Source: Terriglobia bacterium
GTDB taxonomy: Bacteria; Acidobacteriota; Terriglobia; Terriglobales; Acidobacteriaceae
Reading direction: 5' to 3'
Length of the DNA: 64,000 nucleotides
NCBI GenBank assembly: GCA_020072585.1
Contig: JAIQGL010000010.1
Coordinates: 1-64,000 of the forward strand
Part shown: positions 52,568 through 61,498 of the stretch, one piece after another
How positions within the stretch are numbered: the first letter of the stretch is position 1
Layout: each line of letters opens with the position of its first letter
The notes under the pieces: generated by a model
Seen by the model: only the letters and a program-made list of their open reading frames with translations
Database searches by the model: none
What the model was told of the DNA's origin: nothing
Made by a program: the position numbers and the translations under genes

Positions 52568-53716
52568 TCAGCAGCGACCAGCCTGAACTATTCCCGCAGC
52601 GGAAGACATCTCCTGTTCCTTTTGCCGGACCAGCGGCAGGACCGCGTGTCCGAAATAAACCATTTCGTCCAGCTTCGGCCATCCGGAGAAGATAAATTGT
52701 GAGACCCCAATTTTTTTGTAATCGATGATGGCTGAAGCAATCTCTTCAGGTGATCCAACAAGCGCAATGGCTGTAGGCCCTTGGACTCGGACAGCGCCCG
52801 TCCATAAAGTCGGCGTCAGCCATTCTGTCTCCCCCAGTTGGTATGCCTTTTTGAATGAGACAGAATCAGTTTTTGCGAAAAAATCCCGCCCGCCCGCCAA
52901 TTTTCTGCCGTAATCGTTTCCTGAGAGAAGCGCCTGGGCAGCTTCCAGCGCTTCTTCGCGCGAGGGCCTGGCAATCAGGCAGACACGCACTCCAGCTTCG
53001 GTCCCATGTGCGAGCACTGCGGCGCACGCTGGGTGCATTTTTGCCGGTGCGTCCGCAAGTTGCATCCAGCATGTTCCCTGCCGGACGGCAAGCTGCTGCG
53101 CGGCGGGAGAGCCGCCTCCAACAATGATCTCCGGAAACTTCCTGTCTGGTGCGACGTACGGGGTCTTGAGCGAACCTTTCTCGATGCGGTAATACTTGCC
53201 GCTGTAATTGACTTCACCGCATTCCCAGAATAGACGGCAAGCCGCCAGGAATTCTTCCGTCCTCTCATAACGCTCATCATGTGAAAGAAAGTCTCCGTAA
53301 GCCCGCTGCTCTTCCGGCGAGTAGCCGGCCACGACGTTCAGCAGAATCCTTCCCCGAATGAGAGCTGACAATGTGTTGATCTGTTGAACGAACATGGTGG
53401 GCGAAAACAGACCGGATCTGTAAGCGAGAATGAATTTCATCTTCTCCGTCGCCCGGCCCAGCGCCGCGGCAAGGAGCATTGGGTCAGGCTTTGCAAAACC
53501 GAAATCAACCAGGAGCGAATCGATTCCGCTTTCTTCCGCATATCGGCAGAAGCTTGCTTGCATTTCAGGATCAGGTAGGCCGATGATCGGTGCGGAAGAT
53601 TGGTCCGCCATGGCAAGGGACGGTGTCTCTCCGGCATACGGCAGGCGCCAATGAAAACGCAGGGGCTTGATGCCTGACGGTGCTAAACTCCCGGTTATAT
53701 CCTGACATGCCGCCAT
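52568..53716 (-). CDS. Luciferase-like flavin monooxygenase, copy 1
   Basis: A 382-residue LLM-class flavin-dependent oxidoreductase: SLLVDFGFAKPDPMLLAAAL, KFILAYRSGLFSPTMFVQQI, GRILLNVVAGYSPEEQRAYG and the C-terminal SQFIFSGWPKLDEMVYFG are typical of SsuD-like monooxygenases using FMNH2. In natural-product clusters such enzymes oxidise carrier-bound intermediates. No flavin reductase is next to it. Paralogous to 53727-54818. Confidence 0.9.
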   Translation of the reverse strand: MAACQDITGSLAPSGIKPLRFHWRLPYAGETPSLAMADQSSAPIIGLPDPEMQASFCRYAEESGIDSLLVDFGFAKPDPMLLAAALGRATEKMKFILAYRSGLFSPTMFVQQINTLSALIRGRILLNVVAGYSPEEQRAYGDFLSHDERYERTEEFLAACRLFWECGEVNYSGKYYRIEKGSLKTPYVAPDRKFPEIIVGGGSPAAQQLAVRQGTCWMQLADAPAKMHPACAAVLAHGTEAGVRVCLIARPSREEALEAAQALLSGNDYGRKLAGGRDFFAKTDSVSFKKAYQLGETEWLTPTLWTGAVRVQGPTAIALVGSPEEIASAIIDYKKIGVSQFIFSGWPKLDEMVYFGHAVLPLVRQKEQEMSSAAGIVQAGRC

Positions 53717-53726
53717 AACGACCTCT

Positions 53727-54818
53727 TCACCCGCGGACCTGCTGGACCAACTCCACCGCTTGCTCTTTTTCTCTTACCAGGGGCAGAATCTCCCGGCCGA
53801 AATATGTCATTTCATCCAGGTCTGGCCAGCCCATAAACAGAAACTGTGAAATTCCAATCTGTTTGTATTCCATCAGCGCTGACACAATTTCTTCAGGACC
53901 TCCTACCAGGGCAATGGCCGGCGCACCCAAGTAAGGAATCGCGCCGGTCCAGAGCCAGGGCGTCAACCAACTTGATTCGCATCTTTCAGCAAGCTCCAGA
54001 GTGGACCTGTAGGCCACGGAATCAGTCTTCTGGGCAAACTGCTTGCCAAATACCTGCGACTGCTTTTCCGTGAGAGATTGCACCATGGCATAGGCGTCTC
54101 GAACAGCAGTTTCCCTCGTGGGCCGAGCCAGAATGGAAACCAGCAGTCCAACTTCAGTACCCTGCGCAGTAATGCGGGGCACAATGGAACTGAGATTGGC
54201 GGGAGTGTCAGCAAACCGCCAAAGACAGTTCGCATGCCTGACAGCAAGTTGTTCCGCAAGTTCAGAATTTCCGCCAAGAAAAATTTCCGGCGAGGATTGT
54301 TCCTTCGAAACGAATGGCGTATTCAATCTTCCGTTCTGGATGTCGTAGTACTTGCCTTGAAAATTGACATCGCCATTGCGCGCCCAGAACGCTCTGCAGA
54401 TGCTCAGGAATTCGTCTGTGCGTTCATATCTCAAATCGTGCTCCAGGGAGTCCCCATAAAAGCGGAGCTCATGGAGAGAATGGCCGGTCACGATGTTGAT
54501 GTATACGCGCCCGTTTGTGAGTGCCGATACCGTGTTAATCTGCTGCACAAATATAGTGGGTGACATGACGCCGGGCCGGCAGGCGATCATGAATTTGATC
54601 CGGTCGGAATGCATGCCCAGGGCCGCCGAGAGCGCCATGGGATCAGGCCGGGTAAAACCAAAAGCCATCAGAAGCGATTCAATCCCACTCTCCTCGGCCG
54701 CACGGCAGAATTCAATCTGCGTTTCCAGCGGGAAAAGCCCTTTCATGTCGGTCGTAGCATTCGCCCGGCGGAATTTGTCGCCTACCTGAGACAAACTCCA
54801 ATGAAATCTGAGAGACAT
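53727..54818 (-). CDS. Luciferase-like flavin monooxygenase, copy 2
   Basis: A 363-residue LLM-class enzyme from ATG 54818 (GGAGTTGGAGC ribosome site). It matches its neighbour throughout: SLLMAFGFTRPDPMALSAAL, KFMIACRPGVMSPTIFVQQI, GRVYINIVTGHSLHELRFYG. The pair probably forms a two-component or heteromeric monooxygenase or catalyses two successive steps. Located between the two small GxW proteins and the TylF gene. Confidence 0.9.
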   Translation of the reverse strand: MSLRFHWSLSQVGDKFRRANATTDMKGLFPLETQIEFCRAAEESGIESLLMAFGFTRPDPMALSAALGMHSDRIKFMIACRPGVMSPTIFVQQINTVSALTNGRVYINIVTGHSLHELRFYGDSLEHDLRYERTDEFLSICRAFWARNGDVNFQGKYYDIQNGRLNTPFVSKEQSSPEIFLGGNSELAEQLAVRHANCLWRFADTPANLSSIVPRITAQGTEVGLLVSILARPTRETAVRDAYAMVQSLTEKQSQVFGKQFAQKTDSVAYRSTLELAERCESSWLTPWLWTGAIPYLGAPAIALVGGPEEIVSALMEYKQIGISQFLFMGWPDLDEMTYFGREILPLVREKEQAVELVQQVRG

Positions 54819-54890
54819 TGCTCCAACTCCTGGGTCAGTGTTCGAATAAAAGGACGAGGGTCTGTATGGCGCACTGCATTCCAAGGCCGG

Positions 54891-55295
54891 CTATGGTTCC
54901 TCGCGGTATAAGAATTCCTTGGAAAAGCAATTGGACCGCCCACTGTTGTCCTTGAACCTGTCAAACCTGGCAATGATCAGCACACCTTGCCTCATATGCG
55001 CTTGAATAGAGGTCTCCATAAACCCAAAATCGTAAACAGCACTGAAGGCTATAGCTTCACTGGAAGAAGTGCTGTCTGTAAAAAGACGGGCTGCGGTCTC
55101 TCCCCAATCGCATTTGGAATTTCCAGCAGGCACGATGCGCACAACAGTCTGGTTGCCTTTGCGCTCCAGAACGGCGCTGGCGATGCTCCGCGTGTCCGTG
55201 TTTGTATTCAGCCACGTGCCAAGTAACGGGTCCGGCTGAATCGCGATTCCGGAACCTGCCTGTTCTTCTGCGCGTAAATAAGTCAGCGACGTCAT
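54891..55295 (-). CDS. Small GxW-motif protein, copy 1
   Basis: A 134-residue protein of a family I cannot name. It is paralogous to the next gene: LLGTWLNTNTDTRSI, CDWGETAARLF, AVYDFGF and the C-terminal FKDNSGRSNCFSKEFLYR are shared. The GxW-N-T-N start and alternating strands suggest a small beta-barrel of lipocalin/avidin style. No signal peptide. It could be a binding protein or carrier for the pathway. Confidence 0.7.
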   Translation of the reverse strand: MTSLTYLRAEEQAGSGIAIQPDPLLGTWLNTNTDTRSIASAVLERKGNQTVVRIVPAGNSKCDWGETAARLFTDSTSSSEAIAFSAVYDFGFMETSIQAHMRQGVLIIARFDRFKDNSGRSNCFSKEFLYREEP

Positions 55296-55321
55296 GGCCT
55301 TCCTCTTTCTTCAATCGCTTC

Positions 55322-55735
55322 CTATCGGTAAAAGAATTCTCTTGAGAAATAATTGGAACGTTTGCTGCCGTCCTTGAAAACAGTAAAATTGGCAAGCACA
55401 AGCAATCCCTGGTTCCAGTTTGCCTGCAGCTCTATTTCTGAATATTCGAAGAGATACCGGACAGTAAATCCGGTCGCGGCGTGGGAAGAGATGCTGTTGG
55501 CATAGAGGTGCTCCGCTTCTCTCTCACCCCAGTCATAAGGATCAGGGTCGCCCGCTCCAAAGACACGCACAACAAGATTAGCCGCTTGAACGGCGATGAC
55601 GACCTTCGTTATGCCGCGGCTGGCGCTATTGGTATTCACCCAAACACCCGACAGGCCGTCCAACAGCAAGAGACTTCCGTTCGGCATTGCCTGTTCCACT
55701 CGGTCTTCAGCTTTCGCGTATTTCAGGGCTTCCAT
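55322..55735 (-). CDS. Small GxW-motif protein, copy 2
   Basis: A 137-residue paralogue of the previous entry with LSGVWVNTNSASRGI, YDWGEREAEHLY, VRYLFEYSE and FKDGSKRSNYFSREFFYR. The two copies differ mainly at the N-terminus. Their coupling to the two monooxygenase genes, one pair after the other, suggests that each small protein may partner one enzyme; this is inference. No domain assignment is possible by eye. Confidence 0.7.
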   Translation of the reverse strand: MEALKYAKAEDRVEQAMPNGSLLLLDGLSGVWVNTNSASRGITKVVIAVQAANLVVRVFGAGDPDPYDWGEREAEHLYANSISSHAATGFTVRYLFEYSEIELQANWNQGLLVLANFTVFKDGSKRSNYFSREFFYR

Positions 55736-55795
55736 GGTCTTACACCCATTGCTATTAGCGGATAATGCATGCTTACCGCGGGCCGCCAGCGTCGT

Positions 55796-56749
55796 TCAGT
55801 TGTCAGATGGCGGCAGGGCCAGCCTGCTAGTGATGTTTTCCTGAAATTTCGCGCCTCCCAGGTGCGATTGTTCATTCAGCTGCCTCAGCCTCTTTATGTA
55901 CGCGAATGCAAGCTCCCATTGAGGAACATTTGCGCCAAGCTCGTCGTCTAGCATCCATGTCAATTTGTAAGGATGAAAGGGCTCACCGCACTGCTCCAGA
56001 CTTTCGGCAATCTCTTTAAGCGGTACAACAACGTTCAGGTAGGAATAGGCTGGAAACAGCAGCGTACCTTCTCGAGCGCGGTCCTGCCAGGTGTGCATGA
56101 CTTTCATCGCTTCTTCAAAAGCCTGGGAGGATATTTCAAGCCGTAGAACAGCATCGTCACCTGGAAGCGTGTCTGACATGAATCGCCGTGACAGCTCAGC
56201 AGGAACAGGACCGTTGATCCTCTCATTGTCGTGATAGAAAAGACCGAAAGACTCCACACCAGGCTTGTCTGCGCCGGTCTTAATCAGCATGGCAAACGCA
56301 GGTCCACCTCGATGTGGAGGCTCTCCACGATGGGCGGCAAAAAGGACGTAGTACCGGCTAGGATCTTTTTTTGTCCAAGAGGCGCTTAGGCCGCCGTTTA
56401 CCGTAGTAAAACCTTCACGATCAACGTGGGTAATTTCCATTCTGGCATGGCCCAGAGGGAAGTTTGCTCCCCGTAGCGGATGGAACTCCAGCGTTCTTGA
56501 AGCAGACGTCTCTTTCAGGCGATACCTGGCTGCGCCCAGCTTCTGCGGCAGCTCTCCTTTTGCGGCAGTGGAGTATGCGGTAACCAAGTCGTCAGGAGTA
56601 AAGCGATAAAAAATGGCGCCGGACTGGCCAGTTGCGGTCAGTTTCCAGTCGCCCGTGAGTTTGAAGTCGCATCCTGCCTGGGCGAAGGTCATTCCGGTCA
56701 AAGCGAGCAAGAAGATGAAAGCAAAAACAAGAGATGCACGCCGTGTCAT
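55796..56749 (-). CDS. Secreted hypothetical protein
   Basis: A 317-residue protein from ATG 56749 (GAGG ribosome site), with a signal peptide (residues 1-22, RRASLVFAFIFLLALTGMTF, cleavage near FAQA). The mature part begins with a lipocalin-like GDWKLTATG motif; the rest is unassigned. An upstream start adding 95 residues is rejected because it reads through a hairpin region without similarity. It lies downstream of the SCO1 gene and upstream of the small GxW genes. Confidence 0.7.
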   Translation of the reverse strand: MTRRASLVFAFIFLLALTGMTFAQAGCDFKLTGDWKLTATGQSGAIFYRFTPDDLVTAYSTAAKGELPQKLGAARYRLKETSASRTLEFHPLRGANFPLGHARMEITHVDREGFTTVNGGLSASWTKKDPSRYYVLFAAHRGEPPHRGGPAFAMLIKTGADKPGVESFGLFYHDNERINGPVPAELSRRFMSDTLPGDDAVLRLEISSQAFEEAMKVMHTWQDRAREGTLLFPAYSYLNVVVPLKEIAESLEQCGEPFHPYKLTWMLDDELGANVPQWELAFAYIKRLRQLNEQSHLGGAKFQENITSRLALPPSDN

Positions 56750-56816
56750 AAGGTCCTCACTGCAAAACGGATTTGCATTTGAAGCAGCCATTGATGATGG
56801 CTGACTTTTGGTATTG

Positions 56817-56902
56817 CTGGAACAAGGGCTGCTGTGAGCGGCTCTTGTTCCAGGTGGTGAGGCCCGGAGCGGAAGCCATCGCTTAAGCAATAGGCTTCCG
56901 CT
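56817..56902 (-). repeat. Two adjacent hairpins between SCO1-like and secreted-protein genes
   Basis: Two inverted repeats with perfect 10-bp stems: CTGGAACAAG (56817-56826)/CTTGTTCCAG (56844-56853), and AGCGGAAGCC (56868-56877)/GGCTTCCGCT (56893-56902), the latter with an inner GCTTAAGC palindrome. Neither is followed by a T-run on either strand. They could be an attenuator, a transcript-stabilising element or a weak terminator. Confidence 0.7.
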
Positions 56903-56913
56903 TACCAGGGCAG

Positions 56914-57576
56914 TCAGGATTCCTTCAGGGAATCCAGCCAAGTCGGCAACATATGATGCTGCATCTTGTCGATCTTGGCTTGTGCGATTGCGTTCTCCCG
57001 CATCCGCACTGAAAGGGGTTTGGGAGAATCGCACCAGCGGATGGTCTGAACGATGGTTTCCACGCTGGCCTGTGCCGGACAGCAGAACCAGCGGTTGAGG
57101 GAATCATTGATGACACGCACCATGCCGGTATGCTGTTCGATGTTCAGGTCAATTGCGGGATGGTGCTCGGACAGGAGCCGGAACCGCAGAGTGTCAACAT
57201 CCTTGCGGTTGCCGGTCAGAAAGAGCCATCCCGGTTTTGTCCGGTACATTTCGGCATACTTCTTGAGTGTGGACGGATCGTCTTGCTCCGGCTTGAGACT
57301 GATCGAATACATGAAGATATCGCGGCCGACGCGATTCTTGAGCGCAGCCTGAGCTTTCGCCAGGTTGGCCGTTGTGATCGGACAGCTTCCTTCGCACCTG
57401 GTATACATAAAGTTGATCACCACGTGCTTGTTTTTGATCAGGTCATCATAAAACCTGACTTCCTTGTTCTCATGGGTACGGAAAACAGCGTTGGTATAGT
57501 ATTCCGGCCCCGGAGAGCCTGAGAGTGAGCATGCCGCGCCCTTGGTAAAGTTGGTGAAGAATTGTCTTCTGTCCAT
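56914..57576 (-). CDS. SCO1/SenC-type copper-binding protein
   Basis: A 220-residue thioredoxin-fold protein from ATG 57576 (AAAGGAG ribosome site). The copper motif CEGSCP has C61 and C65, and His149 in QHTGM is the third ligand, so the SCO site is complete. A twin-arginine-like start (RRQFF) precedes it. SCO proteins deliver copper to CuA sites of terminal oxidases or act as thiol reductases. No cytochrome oxidase is near; a multicopper oxidase follows upstream, so copper loading of that enzyme is a reasonable inference. Confidence 0.9.
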   Translation of the reverse strand: MDRRQFFTNFTKGAACSLSGSPGPEYYTNAVFRTHENKEVRFYDDLIKNKHVVINFMYTRCEGSCPITTANLAKAQAALKNRVGRDIFMYSISLKPEQDDPSTLKKYAEMYRTKPGWLFLTGNRKDVDTLRFRLLSEHHPAIDLNIEQHTGMVRVINDSLNRWFCCPAQASVETIVQTIRWCDSPKPLSVRMRENAIAQAKIDKMQHHMLPTWLDSLKES

Positions 57577-57614
57577 CAGAAATCTCCTTTCGAGTTTTTC
57601 GCAATGCTCCGGGG

Positions 57615-59402
57615 TTACGGAACGATGTCCCAACGCACCATCATGAAGATGTCTTCATGGTCCATATTGTGGCAGTGGATGAGATACCGGCCCAAGAAAT
57701 CCCTGAACTGCATAAAGATCTCAACCTTGTTGCCGGGAGGCATTCGGATGACATCTTTTCTGCCCATTTCAAGTGGATTGGTGGGCGGGGCTCCGTTGCG
57801 CGTGAGCACGCGGAACTCCTCAAAATGGATATGCACAGGATGTGTCCAGTTGGACTGAGGAGCAAGGTTTTCGATCGTCCAGATCTCCGCAGTCCCTTTC
57901 GTCACCTGATGGTCAGAACGGTTCGGATCAAAGGTCTTGCCATTAATCTGGAAGTTCAAACCCTGCGGATCGTTGTTCTTCCTGATGAATTTCCAGTTCA
58001 TGGTGTTAGCAATGGGGATATTGCTGATGTTCGGGTAGGTCGTCAACGTGGCCGGAACCTGGCTGTTGTCGCTCTCATCGCCAATCACGTCAAACCGCAT
58101 GGTCACCTGTTCAATGGAAACGCCTGGCGGCAACGGCGTGGGCGAAGGATTGCCTACAAACTGCGGATGGCCGTCATCATCAACGTTGAGCAGGTAAATA
58201 TGATCGCCGATGTTTCTCTGCGAGAAATCGATGATCACGTCATACCGCTCGGCGACACTATGCAGGATGCTGTCAACCTGCACCGGATGTTCCAGCAGGT
58301 TGCCATCCGTGGCTATCACAGTCAATGGCATGCTGGGATCGCTCAATGCATGAGTCCACGACCGCGAAGGCCCCGTGTTCAGGAAACGGAAGCGGTACTT
58401 GCGGCGATTTACCCGCATGTATGGCTGGATTGCTCCATTAATGCACCACTTGTCCCCTTCAGGAACGTTGCCATCGGGATTCATGAACAGCGTTCCGTCA
58501 GAGCAGAACGACTTGTCACTGAACTCCAGAGGAATGTCATGGACGCCGTATCCGCTGGGCAGGCGCAACGCCGCTGGATTGGTATCGTTCTCATTGCCGC
58601 TGTCCCGGTTGTCAAACAACCAGTACATCCCAGCCAGGCCCTTATAGGTGTTGGGTGCCGTGGCCATGGCACGGTGGTCGTGATACCAATAGGTGTACTG
58701 CGCTTCAAAGGGGTCGCCCAGAGTCTGCGGTGAATTGTCGTATCCGGCGTAGATGTTCACATAGTGATTGTCTTTGAACAGCCCTGTTCCAAAATAATCA
58801 CCAGCAAATCCGTCGCTTTCAGACGCTGTATGTCCGTTGTGCAGGTGGACTGTGATCTCCGGTACTCCCGGTCCCGTGTGAGTGGCATTTAGCTCGTTGT
58901 AGAACCGAACGACAGTGGGCCTGCCATATTTTTCCAGGATCGTAGGCCCTTGCACCTGTCCATTGAAGCCCCATACATAGCTGGGAGGCAGGTCAGGATG
59001 GAATGTGACCAACGCAGGCTTAGTATGGATCGCATATTGCGTCTTCGGTAGGAACTCATTCCAGCGCTGATGGTCGGCGCGAGGAGCTTCGCCGGCCGCA
59101 GTGTTGGCGGAGAGTGTAGGTGCGGGGTTAAGGGTCGTCGGCTGCAGTAACGCCGGAATCGGAAGCTGCTGCATAAACGGCCGCGTTGCAGGACTCCCAA
59201 TGAAAGTCGAACAGATTACCGGTTCAGGCGGCGGTGCGGCTAACGACTGGACAGGTGGCATAAACACATTTGCGGTGCTCTTTCTGGAAGTAAGCACGGT
59301 CACAGCTCCTGCAGCTGCTCCCATTTTTAATGCGCTCCTTCTGCTTATGCCGTTTTTCTTGCCTGGCATTTCCTTCGTTGCATCTTCTTTCGGTCTTGCC
59401 AT
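57615..59402 (-). CDS. Exported multicopper oxidase, CotA-like
   Basis: A 595-residue multicopper oxidase with a Tat-type signal (SRRSALKMGAAAGAVTV near residue 20). Copper ligands are complete: HLHNGH, YHDHR, HPVHIH and the C-terminal HCHNMDHEDIFMM (residues 576-588, T1 site with Met). The family oxidises phenols, bilirubin, Mn(II) or Cu(I). AAGGAG precedes the ATG. It is first in the series with the SCO1-like gene 38 bp downstream. Confidence 0.93.
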   Translation of the reverse strand: MARPKEDATKEMPGKKNGISRRSALKMGAAAGAVTVLTSRKSTANVFMPPVQSLAAPPPEPVICSTFIGSPATRPFMQQLPIPALLQPTTLNPAPTLSANTAAGEAPRADHQRWNEFLPKTQYAIHTKPALVTFHPDLPPSYVWGFNGQVQGPTILEKYGRPTVVRFYNELNATHTGPGVPEITVHLHNGHTASESDGFAGDYFGTGLFKDNHYVNIYAGYDNSPQTLGDPFEAQYTYWYHDHRAMATAPNTYKGLAGMYWLFDNRDSGNENDTNPAALRLPSGYGVHDIPLEFSDKSFCSDGTLFMNPDGNVPEGDKWCINGAIQPYMRVNRRKYRFRFLNTGPSRSWTHALSDPSMPLTVIATDGNLLEHPVQVDSILHSVAERYDVIIDFSQRNIGDHIYLLNVDDDGHPQFVGNPSPTPLPPGVSIEQVTMRFDVIGDESDNSQVPATLTTYPNISNIPIANTMNWKFIRKNNDPQGLNFQINGKTFDPNRSDHQVTKGTAEIWTIENLAPQSNWTHPVHIHFEEFRVLTRNGAPPTNPLEMGRKDVIRMPPGNKVEIFMQFRDFLGRYLIHCHNMDHEDIFMMVRWDIVP

Positions 59403-59542
59403 GATGCGCTCCTTATTAGAGAACTACGGGGATAAAGCCGTGAAAACGCGACCTCAATAATTACACTTCTATACCAATCATTTTCTATCTATTTACGATC
59501 ACTTTACATCTATCCTGTCCACCTACTTGCACCACATCCCGA

Positions 59543-60394
59543 CTAGATGCTCTTAGCACTTTTGCCAATCGCTAGTTGCATCTTCCGGCACACATAGTAG
59601 TACCAGTCTGTTGTCAGCTGGCAGCTCGTCTGCGGATAATCATCTCCCTGTACCGCAATACATCGAAACCCAAAGCGGCCCACTTCGGCAATGGCATGCT
59701 GAGGCATCCAATAATGGGTCATCAACCTTTCGCCGTCGAGCATGTAACCTTGGCCACGCCAAAACGGAGTTTGAAAACCGTAACGAAGAGTTTTTTTCAA
59801 CGACAGTCGCACCAACGCGACCAATTTCACGAGCGTCACCTTGATCCCGTAAAGACGCTTAACCCTGCCGGCGGAAACTTTAACCGATCTGTGCCGTCCC
59901 GGGATTTCCGCTTCTGGTCTCACAATAATTGCGCGGGGGTTATGCGACGAAAAAATCAATAGGCCATCATTCCCTAACACTCGATGGCATTCCCGCAGGC
60001 AATGCCAACGGCTTTCATCGGGGATTAAGTCGTCCAGCACGTTATACGACATGACGACAACATCGAACGATTCATTCTGAAAGCTGGAAAGGTCAACCGC
60101 CGACCCTTCACAGTATTCCCATTGCGGATATTTTCTGTGGCATAAACGGACCATTTCAGGAGCGAAATCGATTCCCACATAGCGAGACGCATACCTCGCA
60201 AGACAGGGCGACGTTCGACCACCGCCTACACCTATATCCAGGATCGCTGCACCATGTTTAATATAAGTGTCGAAAATCATTCTTTCACATGGAGTGATGT
60301 ACTCCTGGCGACCATACCCGGCGGCGATCGATAGATTGTTATAGTGATCAAAAATCCTTTCAGCATGATGTTGTGCCGGCTCAGTATGATTCAT
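59543..60394 (-). CDS. Class I SAM-dependent methyltransferase
   Basis: A 283-residue methyltransferase: ILDIGVGGGRTSPCLA is motif I, VGIDFAPEMV motif II, FDVVVMSYNVLDDL motif IV and LGNDGLLIFSSHN the post-IV segment. The C-terminal half carries an extra helical region with a GYMLDGERL motif, as in small-molecule methyltransferases. Substrate unknown. It lies 140 bp upstream of the multicopper oxidase gene, same strand, and may be part of the same unit. Confidence 0.85.
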   Translation of the reverse strand: MNHTEPAQHHAERIFDHYNNLSIAAGYGRQEYITPCERMIFDTYIKHGAAILDIGVGGGRTSPCLARYASRYVGIDFAPEMVRLCHRKYPQWEYCEGSAVDLSSFQNESFDVVVMSYNVLDDLIPDESRWHCLRECHRVLGNDGLLIFSSHNPRAIIVRPEAEIPGRHRSVKVSAGRVKRLYGIKVTLVKLVALVRLSLKKTLRYGFQTPFWRGQGYMLDGERLMTHYWMPQHAIAEVGRFGFRCIAVQGDDYPQTSCQLTTDWYYYVCRKMQLAIGKSAKSI

Positions 60395-61498
60395 TGGTTT
60401 TCGAAACCGTATTGCTGCGCTGTTTCAGCTGGTTAAAGGCTTGCGATGGGCATCTTGCACAGGCGCGAGCGCTCAAAGCTGGTGATTCAATCAACAAATG
60501 CTATGTAGGAAGCTTGGCAGACGATCTCACGCTTAGTTTCAGTGCAGGTGAGTTAGAGCCTCGCTCAAGGTGGCGATGCATATTTAAAACTATTGCGGTC
60601 TTATTTGAACATAAATATTTTCTTATTATTTCTTTCGGAAAATAATAACAAGCAAAGGTTTTATATGCCTGCGCTGGTATAAAACGGCCATGCAGGGGCT
60701 CAGATTTTGAATAATGCTAAATTTCAACTGATATTAACGGGAGTTTTGTCATTAGTTAAAGCCAAAGCGCCTAATCTAAGAAATATTGCATTTATATGAA
60801 GTGAAAGGCATCTAGATTCTTATAAAAAGTCGAGCGTTAGCAACTGAGTCTGACGGATGGTGCAGTTGCAGTAGCCCTTCTTAGAACTTTGGGACACGTC
60901 CACATGGTCAGATTTGAGATCTGTATTTACTGCATTTCGACTTGCGTTTGGACGCAGTCCGAAGTTTTACAATTCAATTGAACACCGTGTCACATAGCTT
61001 TTCGCGCGAGGTGAAAATGTACTCGGCAAATAATCATGTTAATGCGTAAGTAATTTGTTTTAAATAGATTTGGTAATTTAGTAGTAGATGAGAAGGTGCA
61101 AACGTCGGCTCTTACCGGTGCGCTTATAAAATCATGTGCAAGCTGTGCATTTCCGCGCTTAGCTTTGCAAGTATATTGTTTGATTATATTGACTAGGTTC
61201 ATTTCTGCTTATGGAAGATTAGATAGAATTTATTTCATTCTGGGAGAGGGCTAAATATATAGATAATTTCCGTTGTATCTCTTGACACTTGTGTTACTGC
61301 AGATTTAGCTTCTATGTGGTTCAGTCGTGCAGCCGCATGCCTCGCGACCTCTGTTCCCAGAAACTCCGGACCAACAGTAGACCTGTCCAGTACATAAAGC
61401 GAATTTTTGCAATAAGTGCCTCTTACTCGGGGCAGATATGTCGATCTGCATTGAAGCAAGCAATCGCGCACTTATTTTTTGATCGCTGAGAGATAACG
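60395..61498. other. AT-rich gene-free region between divergent units
   Basis: An 1.1-kb region, clearly poorer in GC than its surroundings, separating the minus-strand methyltransferase from the plus-strand AroDE-like gene. It must contain both promoters. I see no domain-bearing frame, tRNA or clear structural RNA; the few frames are short and low in quality. Confidence 0.6.

Noticed and set aside
57657-58733. 358-residue plus-strand open frame
   Set aside because: Fully antisense to the multicopper oxidase, whose copper ligands are complete; the frame has no domain.
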